Source of the DNA: Ilex aquifolium
Taxonomy: Eukaryota; Streptophyta; Magnoliopsida; Aquifoliales; Aquifoliaceae
Direction of reading: 5' to 3'
Length of the DNA stretch: 64,000 nucleotides
Assembly (NCBI GenBank): GCA_951799425.1
Contig: OX637391.1
Span: forward strand, 12,328,051 to 12,392,050
Shown here: positions 47,301-58,761 of the stretch, one piece after another
Numbering within the stretch: position 1 is the stretch's first letter
Layout of the letters: every line of letters starts with the position of its first letter
Program-made: the position numbers and the translations under genes
The notes under the pieces: generated by a model
Told to the model about the DNA's origin: nothing
Database searches by the model: none
Seen by the model: only the letters and a program-made list of their open reading frames with translations

Positions 47301-50300
47301 TCTGCTTCACCTAACGATCAACCCACCCATCAAAATACACATCTCATGACCACTAGAGCCAAAAACAATATCCACAAACCACTAACCAAGATGAATCTCA
47401 CTGCTGTCCTCTCGCAATCATCAGACATTGAGCCCCATACTGTTAACCAAGCTCTGAAAGATCCCAAATGGAGACAAGCTATGAATGATGAATTTGATGC
47501 TCTTGTTCGGAATGGAACCTAGGCGCTTGTTCCTTCTACTTCTCTGCAGAATCTTGTTGGATGTAAGTGGGTTTTTCGTACTAAACGACTTCCTGATGGT
47601 TCTATTGACAGGTACAAAGCCAGATTAGTTGCCAAAGGTTTCCATCAGCGACCTGGAGTGGATTATCATGACACTTTTAGTCCGGTTGTCAAGCCGACAA
47701 CAATACGCCTTGTTCTAAGCCTGGCAGTCAGTAGAGGTTGGCAGTTGCGACAATTGGATGTTAATAATGCCTTTCTTCAAGGCCATCTTTCTGAAGATGT
47801 CTACGTGGCCCAGCCTCCTGGATTTGTTGATCAAGACAATCCAACACATGTATGCAAATTAAAGAAGGCTATATATGGACTCAAGCAGGCTCCGCGAGCT
47901 TGGTACCTTGAACTTCGTCAGTTCCTCATTGAGTCCGGGTTCACCAACTCTCATGCAGACACTTCTCTATTTATTCTTCACTCCGGTTCACCAACTCTCA
48001 TGCAGAAATCTAAGTTCAACAGTTCTTACCCCAATTGTTTTAAAAGCCATGTTGTTACCCATTAAAACAATGCTCTCCCCTCTTCGCTTTGTCTCATTGT
48101 CTATCTTGTAATCATTCAGAATTAGCTCCTACTCCTACTCTTCCTCTTTCATCGTTGTTAGTCCTTTTTACATCAAATTCCTGAGCGCCTCCTGTCCGGT
48201 GGGTCGGTTGCCCCGTAGCTAGTGACTAGCTCTGCTATGGAGTTAGGTGTATAGTGCCACGTTGAGACTCTCTTTCAAAAGTGAGATCACCACTAGCTTT
48301 AAGAAGAGGGAAAGATCACTCCTAAATGCAGTCAGAATCTTATATATGATACTACCAAACACACCTTGGTACTTCTATTCGCCAATCAAGGCTAGTGGAG
48401 TGAAGGGAGCAAAAAAACGTGAGCGCCCCTATGCGTGCCTTGCCACCGTTTACTTCTTTGTATGAAGAAAACCATTTTCTATTGGGACACATATAGTATC
48501 CAGAATCAAGAATCCCTCCATCTGATGTACTCATATTGTGAGGTGAACATTTTCAGCATTATCCGAATTTTCTTTAGTAACACCGACAATGTTAGACACC
48601 TTATCTTTATTATTGTAGTCCTTAACCTTGCGCTTCTAACAATCTACTTTCCAGGACACTTTATTGTGTCAATAATGACGTTGAGAGTTCCATCAATCTT
48701 TGGATTTGGCTTTGGGTTTGCTGCTCCAATGATTTATGTTTTTTGTCCTCCCTCTGACAAATAGATCCTCCGCCTAAGAGTGATTACCAGGAGTCTTCTT
48801 TTTGAATTCATGAGAAAGAAGTGGTGTAGTAACATTATCGTACTAAATGGTATCTTTTCTGAAGAGTAATGTGGTGATTAGATGCTCGTACGAATATGAT
48901 AGCAAGGGAAACAGTATCTAGGCTTTGTCTTCATCTTCCAACTTAATGTCCATATTTAGCAGTTCAGAAACAATTCTACTCTACTTGTTAAGATGCTCGT
49001 GTATGGACGTAGCCTCCTTCATACAAAGCATGTATAATTGTTTCTTTAGGTACAATTTATTGGTAAGAGATTTCGTCATGTAAAGACTTTCCAATTTTGA
49101 CCAGATCATTGTGGCTGATTTCTCGCGCATAACGTTGTACATAATCTCTTTTGCCAAACACAATTGAATGGTACTGCATGCTTGGAGATCGAAATCCTCC
49201 CATTTGTTGGCCTCCGTATTTTTAGGTTTACCTTCCAAAGCTTTGTGTACTCCTTGTTGGATTAGGACATCTTTAACTTGGATTTATCAAAGTCCAAAAT
49301 TGTTCCTTCTGTCAAATTCTTCACTTCGAATAATATTCGAGATCTTTGAAATTTTTGCAGCCATCATCTCAAAACTTAATCTAGTGAGGTCCAAGAAACT
49401 AGTGCTGGTGATTGTTATTCCTTGAATAGTACTATATAAATACTACCTGTGAATAGTACCAATGGATAGTACCTGATAAATAGTATATGTGAATAGTACT
49501 AATGAATAGTACTTAGAACTAGTACCTTGCTCTGATACCAATTTGTTGCAGAAATTACCTAAGAATCGAATTAGGATCGATACTGATACTCACACTCAAA
49601 TGGAAAAATAAAAGAACAATTAGACAAAACAAAACAATTTACGTGGTTTAGTTATTGCCTACGTGCACGACAACAACGATCAGATGTTTTCATTATGGAG
49701 TAAAACAAGAGTACAAAACAGTTATTTCAAATCTCACAAGTCCTCACTTCAACAAAAGAGGATCACTCTAATATCTCACTCGAATTACGCACAGATCTGA
49801 TAATATTTAGATTAATACCAAAATTTCACTCAAAGAAACTCTTTTATTGCTTGAACACTTCAAACTCTGATGCTGGAACTAACTCAAGCTTTCGATGCTT
49901 GAACATTGCCTGGCCATCCCAAAAAATTTGTGAGGATGCGGACAAGACAACCAATCTTTGCATGCATTGCAGATCTGCTCAAAGAACAAGCTCAACATGT
50001 CTTGTTGTCTTTATCCCATGTGCAATAGCCACCAAGCTTCGACTTTTATAACAAAAAAGATAAGAGCTGGCCATTCTAAAGTTTTTGGCCCCCAAAAGAA
50101 AAAGTCCACATATAGTATATATATACTAGTAATAACCCTGTGTCTAAAGACACTATGTAATATCAAAAATCGAACTGATCTTGAAATATTTGTATTTTAA
50201 ATAATAATTTAGGTTTTTTAATCACGCAATTTAAAATGCAAATGAAAATAAAAGGTAAATGTGAATTGATGTGATTGTTTGACATTAGGGAGTGTGTTGA

Positions 50301-53300
50301 TTGAGATTTTTGGTATTAGAGGTCGTGCAAAGAAGTTGATGTTTTTGGGCAGAAATTTTTTTTTTGGGATAAATTTTGTACTATTAGATTAAAGTAGATA
50401 AAAGATTAACTGTTATGTTTTTATATGTTGAGAATTCAACTTCGTAGTTATAATATTAGATAGATGAGAGTTTTCAAAGCTCGGAATTGATTGAGATCAG
50501 TGGTGTTTGATTCGGATCCGGATCGGACCAACGATCAAGACTCATTGCTTCGCCATGAGTTCCTTTAGTTTTGGATCAAATTCCATCGTTTAGGTCCTCA
50601 AAACCCCATTTTTGCTATTTTAGGAAAGAATTTGAAAATTAATAATAAATTATAGGAGATTCTGAATTCAGTGTCGTCGGTGTTGTTAGACTCTAGACGA
50701 CAAGTGCTTTTATATTAATTAGTTAGATTGCAATTTTTAATTTGGTAATTTTCGTATAATTAGGAATTTTACCTTTATTATGGGGACGATTAGAGTTTTC
50801 GCCGTTTCTATATATATTCTCTTGTGTGATACGGATTATTCAGTGAATAATATACCCTTTTTGATTCAGAGTGCATGTGTTCTATACACTTAGAATTGTA
50901 GTGTTCCTTTATTCTGCCGCCATCCCCCCCCCCCCCCCAAAAAAAAAGGCCCTATACTAGTTCCATCCATTAGTGCACATGATTATTGATTGTGGGCATT
51001 TGATTTGCTTTTGAATACATACAAGTTGGTCAGTACATGAAAGAGATCACTTTATTGAGATATTCAGGCGTTGAAGTAAGACTTGCAGAACCCGATTTGA
51101 GAGACGATACTCTCCATTCTTGAGAGTTGAATCCTACTGCCAACTATTGAAGCAATTAGTTCAAGTAGAGATAAATTGGTCCTTTAGGACTGATTGATGT
51201 CTTTGCCAAAATTATCATTTGAAAATACTTTTATCTAATGTATTTAGGGGTGTTTACATATGTTGTATTTAGATACGTTGATCAATGCCTGCTATTTTGA
51301 GTCTGATTGTCATAATTTTTTGCTTTTCTTTAGTCAAATTGTACATTTTAAGAAAACAAAGAGTGATCTAAATAAAAAAAATAGTTCTGTTCAAGAACGC
51401 CACATTTGGCAAACTTTATAGATCATCAGCTTTCAGTCAATTATTCGACAATTCAGATGCCTCACTGTCTAGGTTGGCTTCTCAATGTGCTGTAGAGATT
51501 TATGAGTCATATCTTGAAATGCCTGCATGGTTGAAATTATAGACAAATTCTCAGACACTTCATATAGATGCTTATTAGGTGGTTTAATCTTTGAGCTTTA
51601 AAGCATGGTGTTTTTGCAGTAAGTTCATCAAACTTATTTTAATTTTCACTAATTTCATTTCTTACTTGCAGGAATCGGCTTCAAGAGTGTGTTTCTTGTT
51701 AGTACACATCCATACATATTTAGTAATGGGTACCAAATCAAGTATTGTGAGGTTCCAAATCAAGACTGTGGTATTGGGTATATTGTCCCAGAGTGGGTTG
51801 CTACAAAACCAACTGTTGCAGATTTACAGAGCACATATGGATCTGGCGGGCTCCTGCCCACGACTGCAATTATTCTTCCCTTAAAGCCTGATAAAATTGA
51901 AGCTGTGAAGAAACAGCTCTCAGAGATACATCCAGAAGTGTTGCTTTTCTTACAGAAGATCAAGAGATTGTCAGTGCGTGGAAACTATGGCAGTCCATCT
52001 TCAGCAGATTCAGTTTCTTCAATTTCTATCTCTACTGAGATTAATCTTGTCCCCCTGAAGAGTAAAGGTGCAGATTCCTGCATTCTCCATCTTTCTGTTC
52101 AGGAGGAAAGAGATGCACCTGAAGCCAGATGTAGCTATTACATATATAGACAAGCCTTCCCAGTGAAACATGAGAATGTTGTGGATGCTAGGAAGGATTT
52201 AAAGGAATGGGCGATATCTCTGGCTTTCCCATTTGGAGAGAGACTAAAAAGAGGGACTTCTTCTGTTGGCATCTTTGCCTTCCTGCCAACGGCAATGGTC
52301 ACTAACTTTCCTTTTATAATTCAGGCAGACTTCATACTTGCATCTTCAAGGGAGGCAATACTGATGGACAACAAGTGGAATCTGGGAATTCTTGACCACG
52401 TTCCTTCATCCTTTGTTAATGCTCTTATTTCTTGTATGGAATCTCCTGCAACTGCTGAGTTTTTTCCTGGTGCTCAAGTGCTGGAATTCTTGCCCATGCA
52501 TAACTCTCCTTTCAATGAGCTCAATACTGTGAAAGAGTCTATCAAAGTAATGTTGCAGTTAGAGCGCATTGTTCCTTATGAGTCATTCTCAAACGAGGAA
52601 ATGGGGTTTTGTGAGCCAACTAAAGCAATAAGGATCTTGCCAGAATTCCGGGAGATTCTGCGCCGCATTAAGGAACACGGTAATACTCTGAGTGGTATAT
52701 CTTCCCTAGGGAAGTTTGTGCTGCATAATTCTTTTGACCACCAAAAGTATGATGAGGTTTGGAATTTTCTTGGCGTGTCATCTGCAGACGATAGTTATGG
52801 TTGGTATGGAAAATGCATTGACACTTGTAACCTCATGTTCCGAGCTTCTGCAGATATGTATGTAAAGCTTCTTTGCTTTCTAGCCGACAACTGGAAGAAG
52901 TTTCCACTTAAAATTGTTAACAGAATACCTCTCATCAAATACATTGCTTGGAATGGAGATACTTTGTCATGCAGTGTTTTACAAATCAAACGTGAATCGT
53001 TGAAGATTCATCTTGTCTGGCATTCCCAAATACATGCCTGGCTAAATAAATGGAATTTGGAAATGAGGTGTCCAAATGATATGTTTTTCTGTCCTAATGC
53101 CATGGTAACTTCACTTATGGGAGTTAGGAGAAAGGAGATCTTGAGAAAATGGCTGACATCTAATGTGGGTGTGATTGTCTCCGATGTTTCCTCATACACT
53201 TCAAGACTGATTAGTTTTGTTCGAACAAAGAATGACACAAAAATTGCAGTGTCATTGGCTCATCTTGTGTATCATGCTGCCTTGAACAAATATATTGCAT

Positions 53301-56300
53301 CTGATGCCATTTCTAAAATTTTACAGTCTATGCCAGTGATTGATAAGTCTGGGAATGTAAGTCTTTGTACCAAGGGATTGGTGCCTGCGTGCACAAGTAC
53401 ATGGGTGAAGTTGTTTGGTTCTAGCAATCCATTTATTGAGGAATTTGAGGTGAATAATAGTCAGATAAGAGATCAGCACGAGCCTCTTAATTTAACTGGC
53501 AAGGAAGATGAAGTTAACCGGAGTGAAAAGTACATTGAGCTAGGAGAGGTTTATGCTGCAGCTACTGAGTTTGCTGGAGAATCAACTCGGCGAAGGGAAC
53601 TATTGAACTTCTTAATAAAGCATGCCAAAGCTGTGGATTTACCTCGTATATTACCTCCAGACATGGCACTACAAGTTGCTTCCACCCAACTAACAGGTGA
53701 TCAGGCTCTATTGCTTTTGGACTGGATCCGGCATTTGAGAGGTAAAAGTGATGATAGAAGGCAGCTGAAGAAGTACCGTATGCCTGCTAAGTTCATTGAA
53801 AGCATAAGGAGGGGTAAGTGGATGAAGACATACGTAGGCTTTAGTTCTCCCATGCATTGCTATCTTTATGATAGAGCTGTGAATGCTACTCTCTTGGAAA
53901 TAGGAAAAACTCTCATGATCTTGTCGGCTATTGATGAACAGTACTATCAAGACCGGATCAGATCTTACAAAGATGAGTTAATATTCATTGGTGTACAAAT
54001 CGGGGCTGAGAATATATATCAGCTCATAATTGATCACCTTAAACTTCTTGCTTCTGCTGCCATGACTGTGAAATTTGCAATTTCACTTTTAAGCTTTGTT
54101 CAGTATTCAAAGGCCAACAATAAGGTTGATGAAGACTTTATGGAAACTCTAAGAAAGGGGAAATGGCTGAGGACACATCAAGGTTTTTCAACCCCTGTTG
54201 GATCTTGTTTTCTTGCATCTGATATGAGTATAGCTATTTTAGAAATCACAGATCTGCAGGTTGTTAATCAATCGTATTATGGGAGCCAACTTGGTGGTTT
54301 TGTAGATGAGCTCAACTTGTTGGGTGTTATAGTGGATATGGGAGAAGTTTATAAACTAATTCCAGAACATTTCAGATTTCCCAAAGATCTGTCCAACTTG
54401 ACCAAGGATGCTGTTTTGCTTTTGCTTAAATGCATCCAGCATTTGGGGCCTGCAGCTCTTGGTTTGACACAAAAAATAAGTTGCCAAGCTTGGATGAAAA
54501 CTAGAACAGGTTTTGCCTATCCCTCAGAATCCCTTTTGTTCAATCTCGGATGGGGTCACTTACTTAGCATTGTTCCTTTACCCATCATTGATGAATCCTA
54601 CTATGGAGGCAGGATTAGGTCATACAATGCAGAACTAGAGGCAATCGGTGTATTAATGAATCTTGACCAAGTGTGCAAGTTGCTTACTACTAAATTGAAG
54701 TTGCTCTTGTCTTCCGAGGGTTTAACTAGTGCCATTGTAATCTCACTTCTGAATTGTGTCAGGTATATGAATAAAACGATGCCCTCACAGTTATTTCATG
54801 TTGTGAACTGCTTGTCAGGGGAGAATTGGTTGAAAACCTGTCATGGCTATAAATCTGCTTTGGATTGTGTTTTCTTTGATTCCAAATGGGCGACAGTTTC
54901 TCACTTTGTTGATCTGCCACTAATTGATGAGGCCTTCTATGGTGTTGAGATTAATTCATTCAAAGATGAACTAAAAACGCTGGGTGTTGTAATTGATTTC
55001 AGTGAAGGAGCTCATTTTGTTGCAAGAGGTTTGAAGTTACCAAAAGAACCATCGCTAGTAACAGCAGACGGTGCTCTGTCATTGCTGCAGTGTGTCACTT
55101 TCCTACGAAATAATATGTTCTCTGACCAGTCTCTGCTTGAACATTTGCTCGAAAAATTAAAAGGAGACAAATGGCTGAAAACGCATATGGGGTACAGATC
55201 TCCACATGAGGCTCTTCTTTTCAATCCAGAGTGGGAAGGTGATCTAAAAGAATATGATGGACCCTTCATTGATAAAAGTTTCTATGGAAATCTTGATTCT
55301 CTCTGCTTGAATGGTTTAAAAGCTTTGGGTGTCCAAACCAATACAGAGGATGTTTGCGCTCTGATTTTTAAGTTTCTTACTTCTCACAACCAATCTGTTC
55401 GTGTAATGAGAATGTACAGGTTCCTACAGAAATTCAACTGGAGTCCAAAATTAGGGGATGATTTAATATACCAGTTGTGGATCCCAGATCATATTGGTGG
55501 TGGCAAATGGGTGTTTAGTTGGGACTGTGTACTCCATGATAGAGACAATCTATTTGGTCATTGTTTACATGCTCTTGATAAATATTATGGCGCACAATTG
55601 CTCAATTTTCTGTCAAAGCTTTATGTAGTTGCTGAGTTTCCCTGTCTTGATAGATATATTGACCTCTGGGACAGTTGGGTGGGAGGTAACCACGAACTGT
55701 CTCCTATAAAGTTGAACTCCTTTTGGAAATACATATCAGAAAACTGGAATTCTTCTACCGAAGTGGCTCTAAAAACTCGTATGACCATGTTACCTGCGGT
55801 GGAGTTGTCTGGGAAACTCAAGGTGGTGGGGAAAGAAGAATTGTTCATACCTGATAACCAGGAACTCAAAATGGCATTCTCAAAAGCCAGCGAAAAGCCA
55901 CTATTTGTCTGGTTCCCCCGAAATGGATTGTCAGCCCTAACTAGACTCTATGAAATTTACAGAAGCCTTGGAATTCGTAAAATATCGGAAGCTGTTGAGT
56001 TCTCTGTGAACTGTAAATTTGAAAAGCTGGAATCTGAAGACAGTCTGCTAGGGAGACCATTGGTCAAAATAGTATTGAGTTTCCTTGCAAATCCTCTTAT
56101 TATTACGCCAGTGGTGGAAAGACACAGGATAGTAAAATCTCTCCTTGATATCCCAATTTTTGGAACAGAAGGACCGATGCCTGTCCGCTACAGTTTACTG
56201 TTACCTTCTCCTGAAAAAAGGTTGCGAGTTGAAGTAAGAAAAAAGGTGCTGTGGGACAATAAATCCCGGAGACTGCTTCTTCATAAACCAAGCTGGAAAG

Positions 56301-56641
56301 AAGGGCACAAAGACATTGAGTTCATCACTGATTTTGCCCGAGCAATATCAGAGGCAGTTCTGCTAAATAGCACTGATCTTGTGGACAGCCTGTGCAAAAT
56401 TATTAAAATGGGCTTTGCATTTGGTTTCAAAGAGGATGAGGTTGACTCCTTACTGGTGACAGAAAATCTGGAGCTATCTGCTGAGGACGAAAGATTCCTT
56501 GATCGTGCATTTCCTCCTTCCAAATCTTCTCCTGTTTCAATGGAACTTCGGTTATCCTGCCTGCAATCACCTTGTACCCCAGAAACTCCCCTTAAAGAAG
56601 AATTACGAACTCTTTGTGAGAAGAGGCCGCGACTGAACTGA
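38396..56641 (+). CDS. Sacsin/NO VEIN-like GHKL ATPase protein (At3g48770-like)
   Basis: Three exons (38396-38587, 38702-38912, 51672-56641) with GT-AG borders and matching phase encode 1790 aa, near the length of At3g48770 as I recall it. The N-terminal Bergerat ATPase fold is spread over all three exons: N box ELIQNAEDN (61-69, cut exactly after Q64 by intron 1), a G1-like VFNNEVGFS (99-107), and G2 GFIGEKGIGFKS (129-140, cut inside Gly135 by intron 2). Five repeats of about 112 aa follow, starting near residues 850, 965, 1074, 1186 and 1301, with the theme KWLKTxxGF...PxIDExYYG...ELxxLGV. The C-terminus ends EKRPRLN. Such proteins are thought to act as chaperone-like ATPases; the function of this one is unknown. 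Intron 2 is 12,759 bp and filled with retroelements. Exon 3 is open over its full 5 kb, which argues that the gene is still selected. A tandem paralogue starts at 61108. Confidence 0.88.
38939..38965. repeat. Poly-C tract in intron 2
   Basis: A run of 27 C lies 26 bp inside the intron 2 donor. The paralogue at 61620 lacks it, so the run arose or expanded after duplication, or was lost there. Confidence 0.9.
38966..41055. other. Intron 2, first part
   Basis: Intronic sequence with hAT-like termini near 39257 (GTGGGCGAAGCCAGTGTAGG) and 40345 (AGGGACGAAACCAGAATTTT), the latter related to 31309-31500, and an A run at about 40829-40847. No coding exon of the ATPase gene was found here. Confidence 0.5.
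41056..41592 (-). repeat. 3' LTR of the TNT1-like element
   Basis: Matches 49544-50110 along its whole length, with TG...CA ends and the target duplication TATAG directly outside. Confidence 0.9.
44504..48110 (+). mobile_element. Ty1/copia (RE1-like) element nested in the TNT1-like element
   Basis: It inserted in opposite orientation into the host element, between its protease and integrase regions. A 231-bp 5' LTR (44504-44734, TGATAGTTC...TTTCAACA) is followed at once by the primer-site-like TGGTATCAAGAGC. Then come gag (copia-like N-terminal domain from about 44815), a zinc knuckle ([14 protein letters not shown]), protease ([12 protein letters not shown]), integrase (HxxxC-type zinc finger near 46230-46340, catalytic core following) and reverse transcriptase to about 48000. 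The 3' part and 3' LTR are missing. It is broken, with a few breaks in the coding region, and looks younger than its host. Confidence 0.88.
48111..48350. other. Unassigned segment between nested copia and host element
   Basis: It matches neither the expected 3' end of the RE1-like element nor, recognisably, the TNT1-like protease region that resumes near 48350 on the minus strand. It may be a third insertion or filler from a deletion. Confidence 0.4.
49544..50110 (-). repeat. 5' LTR of the TNT1-like element
   Basis: Partner of 41056-41592, about 30 bp longer because of an internal segment near 49665-49695. The initiator-Met primer site lies directly to its left. Confidence 0.9.
50126..50470. 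mobile_element. Partial copy of the long inverted-repeat element
   Basis: The start ACTAGTAATAACCCTGTGTC and the words GACACTATGTAATATC, TTGTATTTTAAATAATAATT, ATAAATTTTGTACTATTAGA and TTGAGAATTCAACTTC follow the order of one arm of the element at 2188-3224. Only one arm is recognisable. Confidence 0.6.
50471..51671. other. Intron 2, last part
   Basis: AT-rich intronic sequence with a run of C followed by A at about 50925-50947. It ends in a normal acceptor (TTACTTGCAG). The segment near 50690-50900 looks LTR-like in composition, but I could not pair it with anything. Confidence 0.45.
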
Positions 56642-58761
56642 GTCTCTGTTGGTGTTGGTCCATTCTCGCGATTAAGTGAGATGTTTTTTGTTTTGGGGGG
56701 AAAGGTAAATGAGTAGTTTATGTGACATGTTATATCTTTGTTATTAAATGGTTTTTGAGTGGCTTTGTTGGAAGCCGTCTGAAGTTTGAAATTGTTTTTT
56801 TTTTTTTGCAAGCTCTCTCTCTCTCCCCCTTAAAAGAATTACTTCTCTCCAGCATTTCTCTTTGTGAAAAGTTCAGTTCAAATCCTCGTAAAATATTTGG
56901 TTAATTGAAATCCTCTTTGACAGCTATGCTCATACATGTTCCATATTGTTGACTTTAGAAATGCTCTGCTCTTCCTCCTTGAAGCCTAGTTTGCTCAATT
57001 TTTGACAGTCTATTTTTTGAAAATTTAACTGTGGACATTAACATGTTAATATATTAAATCGGTAGAAATTGTGCCATCGAGCATGTATATTTCCACTATA
57101 TAACTTCTGAGTATTTTTATTAGAAACAATATCTTTTGTTTTAAGAATTTTGAAAAATTGTTACCTTCATTTTCTACTGCAGAATGCACGAGGAGTGTTA
57201 AAAGGGTTGTTTTCTGAAAATAGCAATGTGAAGTTTCTGTGGATTTCTGGTGTAGATAGCATGAGGAGTATTTTGCTTTGTTTATTTGTTTGCCGTTGCA
57301 ATGCATTGGTTAATCTTGTGGGTGCAGCAGTTTTTTGAGCATTTCACAGTTTAAGGTAAGTTTCCTTCTAAAGAGTTCCGTTTTTAATTGTTCTGAAGGT
57401 CAAGTTGAGTTTTCACTAATGTAAAGCTACTAAAATTTTCGTAGTTGTTCTTCGCTGGATCTCTGGATCCACCTATTCTGATGCTTGGGTTGGGAATTAA
57501 GGTTGTTGCTTAGTAAATTTTTCCTATGTTGTTTCAGTGTGGTGGTACCATCAAAGAGGTTGCTTAAGGTGATCATTATGATATTCTTCTAACCATAATG
57601 CTGCTACAACATTTTGCAGTCTTCCTTTTTTTCTGATCCTTTATGTTTATGTTTTATGCATAGGAAGCTCCGAGGCCATAGTTGCTGGTAAGCAACCCCC
57701 CCCTAGTATTCTATGATCGTGGCAATTACGCGTTGGAGGCAATCCTGCAGCTTTACAAACCCTACATTCTGCATCTATTATCGAATACTTCACTTTATCG
57801 GCACTTGACATTGAAAGAAGTTTGCGAAGACTCGAATCTTAGTGTTCAAAATATGTGCACTACTGCTTAACATGACACAACTGCTGTATCTTCATAGCTT
57901 TTTGGATTCGAACGTAATGGTATGGGTTTTGCCTTCTAAGTACAATGTTATATGCAACAGATGCACAAGGCCTTTTAGCACTTAATTTGAACTTTTCAGT
58001 TTGTGATGGAGTTTATAGATATGCCTGCTATATGAAACGAATGTTTGAACCAGAAACAAGAAATCTGTTCCTACAATCATGCTGCTATGTGGTGAAGCAT
58101 TGAAATTTTAACGAAAACACTCAACTAATCTGAATCTCATATCACATTTTTTGCATTAAATTGATTTTTTCGCGTAGAGAAACACTAATTAAGCGGAATT
58201 GCATATATACCTTTGTATAAACTAATTGGGTCTATTCTAGTTAGTCTGATTTGATATTATAATCATATATCAAGTGATCGGTTTAACGAATTCTGACAAA
58301 GAATTCTGACAAAGACAATGATTGATTTCTTATATGTCGCGTTTTTTTAAGGTTGCATTGTGGCAGGGATGTTCACTTGGGATGTTCTTTTTTGTTTTTT
58401 AAATATGTTTTGGACTTCATTTTTACTTTTTTAGTCTAATAACTTCATCTTTCCTATCCTGCACTGAGAAAAAAAAAATACAAAGGACAAATCTTATTTC
58501 ATGTTTGGTTTGAGAGTAAAATAAAATAAATAAAATAAAAAAAATAAAAATAGAAGCTAAAATATTAAAATCCATTCTCAGATTCCATTCCAGCCAACAC
58601 AAGAATAAACAATGAAATTGCCTTTTTTTTTTTTTTCTGTTCCCTATATTTTTCCTTTATCACTACAACTAGAGAACAAAAAGAAGAAATGTTAAAAAAA
58701 ATTTCTTCTGTTCTCGCCTTTTATTTTCCTTGTATAAGACTCTTTTCATACAAAAAAAAAA
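56642..58761. other. ATPase gene 3' flank and intergenic
   Basis: The 3' UTR should occupy the first few hundred bases. No gene was recognised; the open frame at 57682-57870 has no known domain. A short CT run occurs near 56814-56826. Confidence 0.45.

Larger units (their letters stand above)
41056..50110 (-). mobile_element. Ty1/copia (TNT1/Tork-like) retrotransposon with both LTRs
   Basis: The 9055-bp interval has LTRs at 41056-41592 and 49544-50110 (TGTTGC...GTCCACA in plus orientation) and TATAG on both sides (41051-41055, 50111-50115). Reading leftward come a primer site matching initiator tRNA-Met (TGGTATCAGAGC, next to 49544), gag near 49240-48980, a protease-like region near 48530-48350, integrase near 44460-43480, reverse transcriptase near 43280-42030, and RNase H near 41980-41620. 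The LTRs agree at roughly 85% by eye, so it is old. It is broken, with of the order of ten or more breaks, and interrupted by a second copia element. It lies in intron 2 of the ATPase gene, antisense to it. Confidence 0.9.

Noticed and set aside
48435-48764. 109-codon plus-strand open frame
   Set aside because: It lies opposite the protease-side region of the minus-strand copia element and shows no host protein motif.
57682-57870. 62-codon open frame downstream of the ATPase gene
   Set aside because: No known motif. It starts in a C-rich stretch with no supporting exon on either side.
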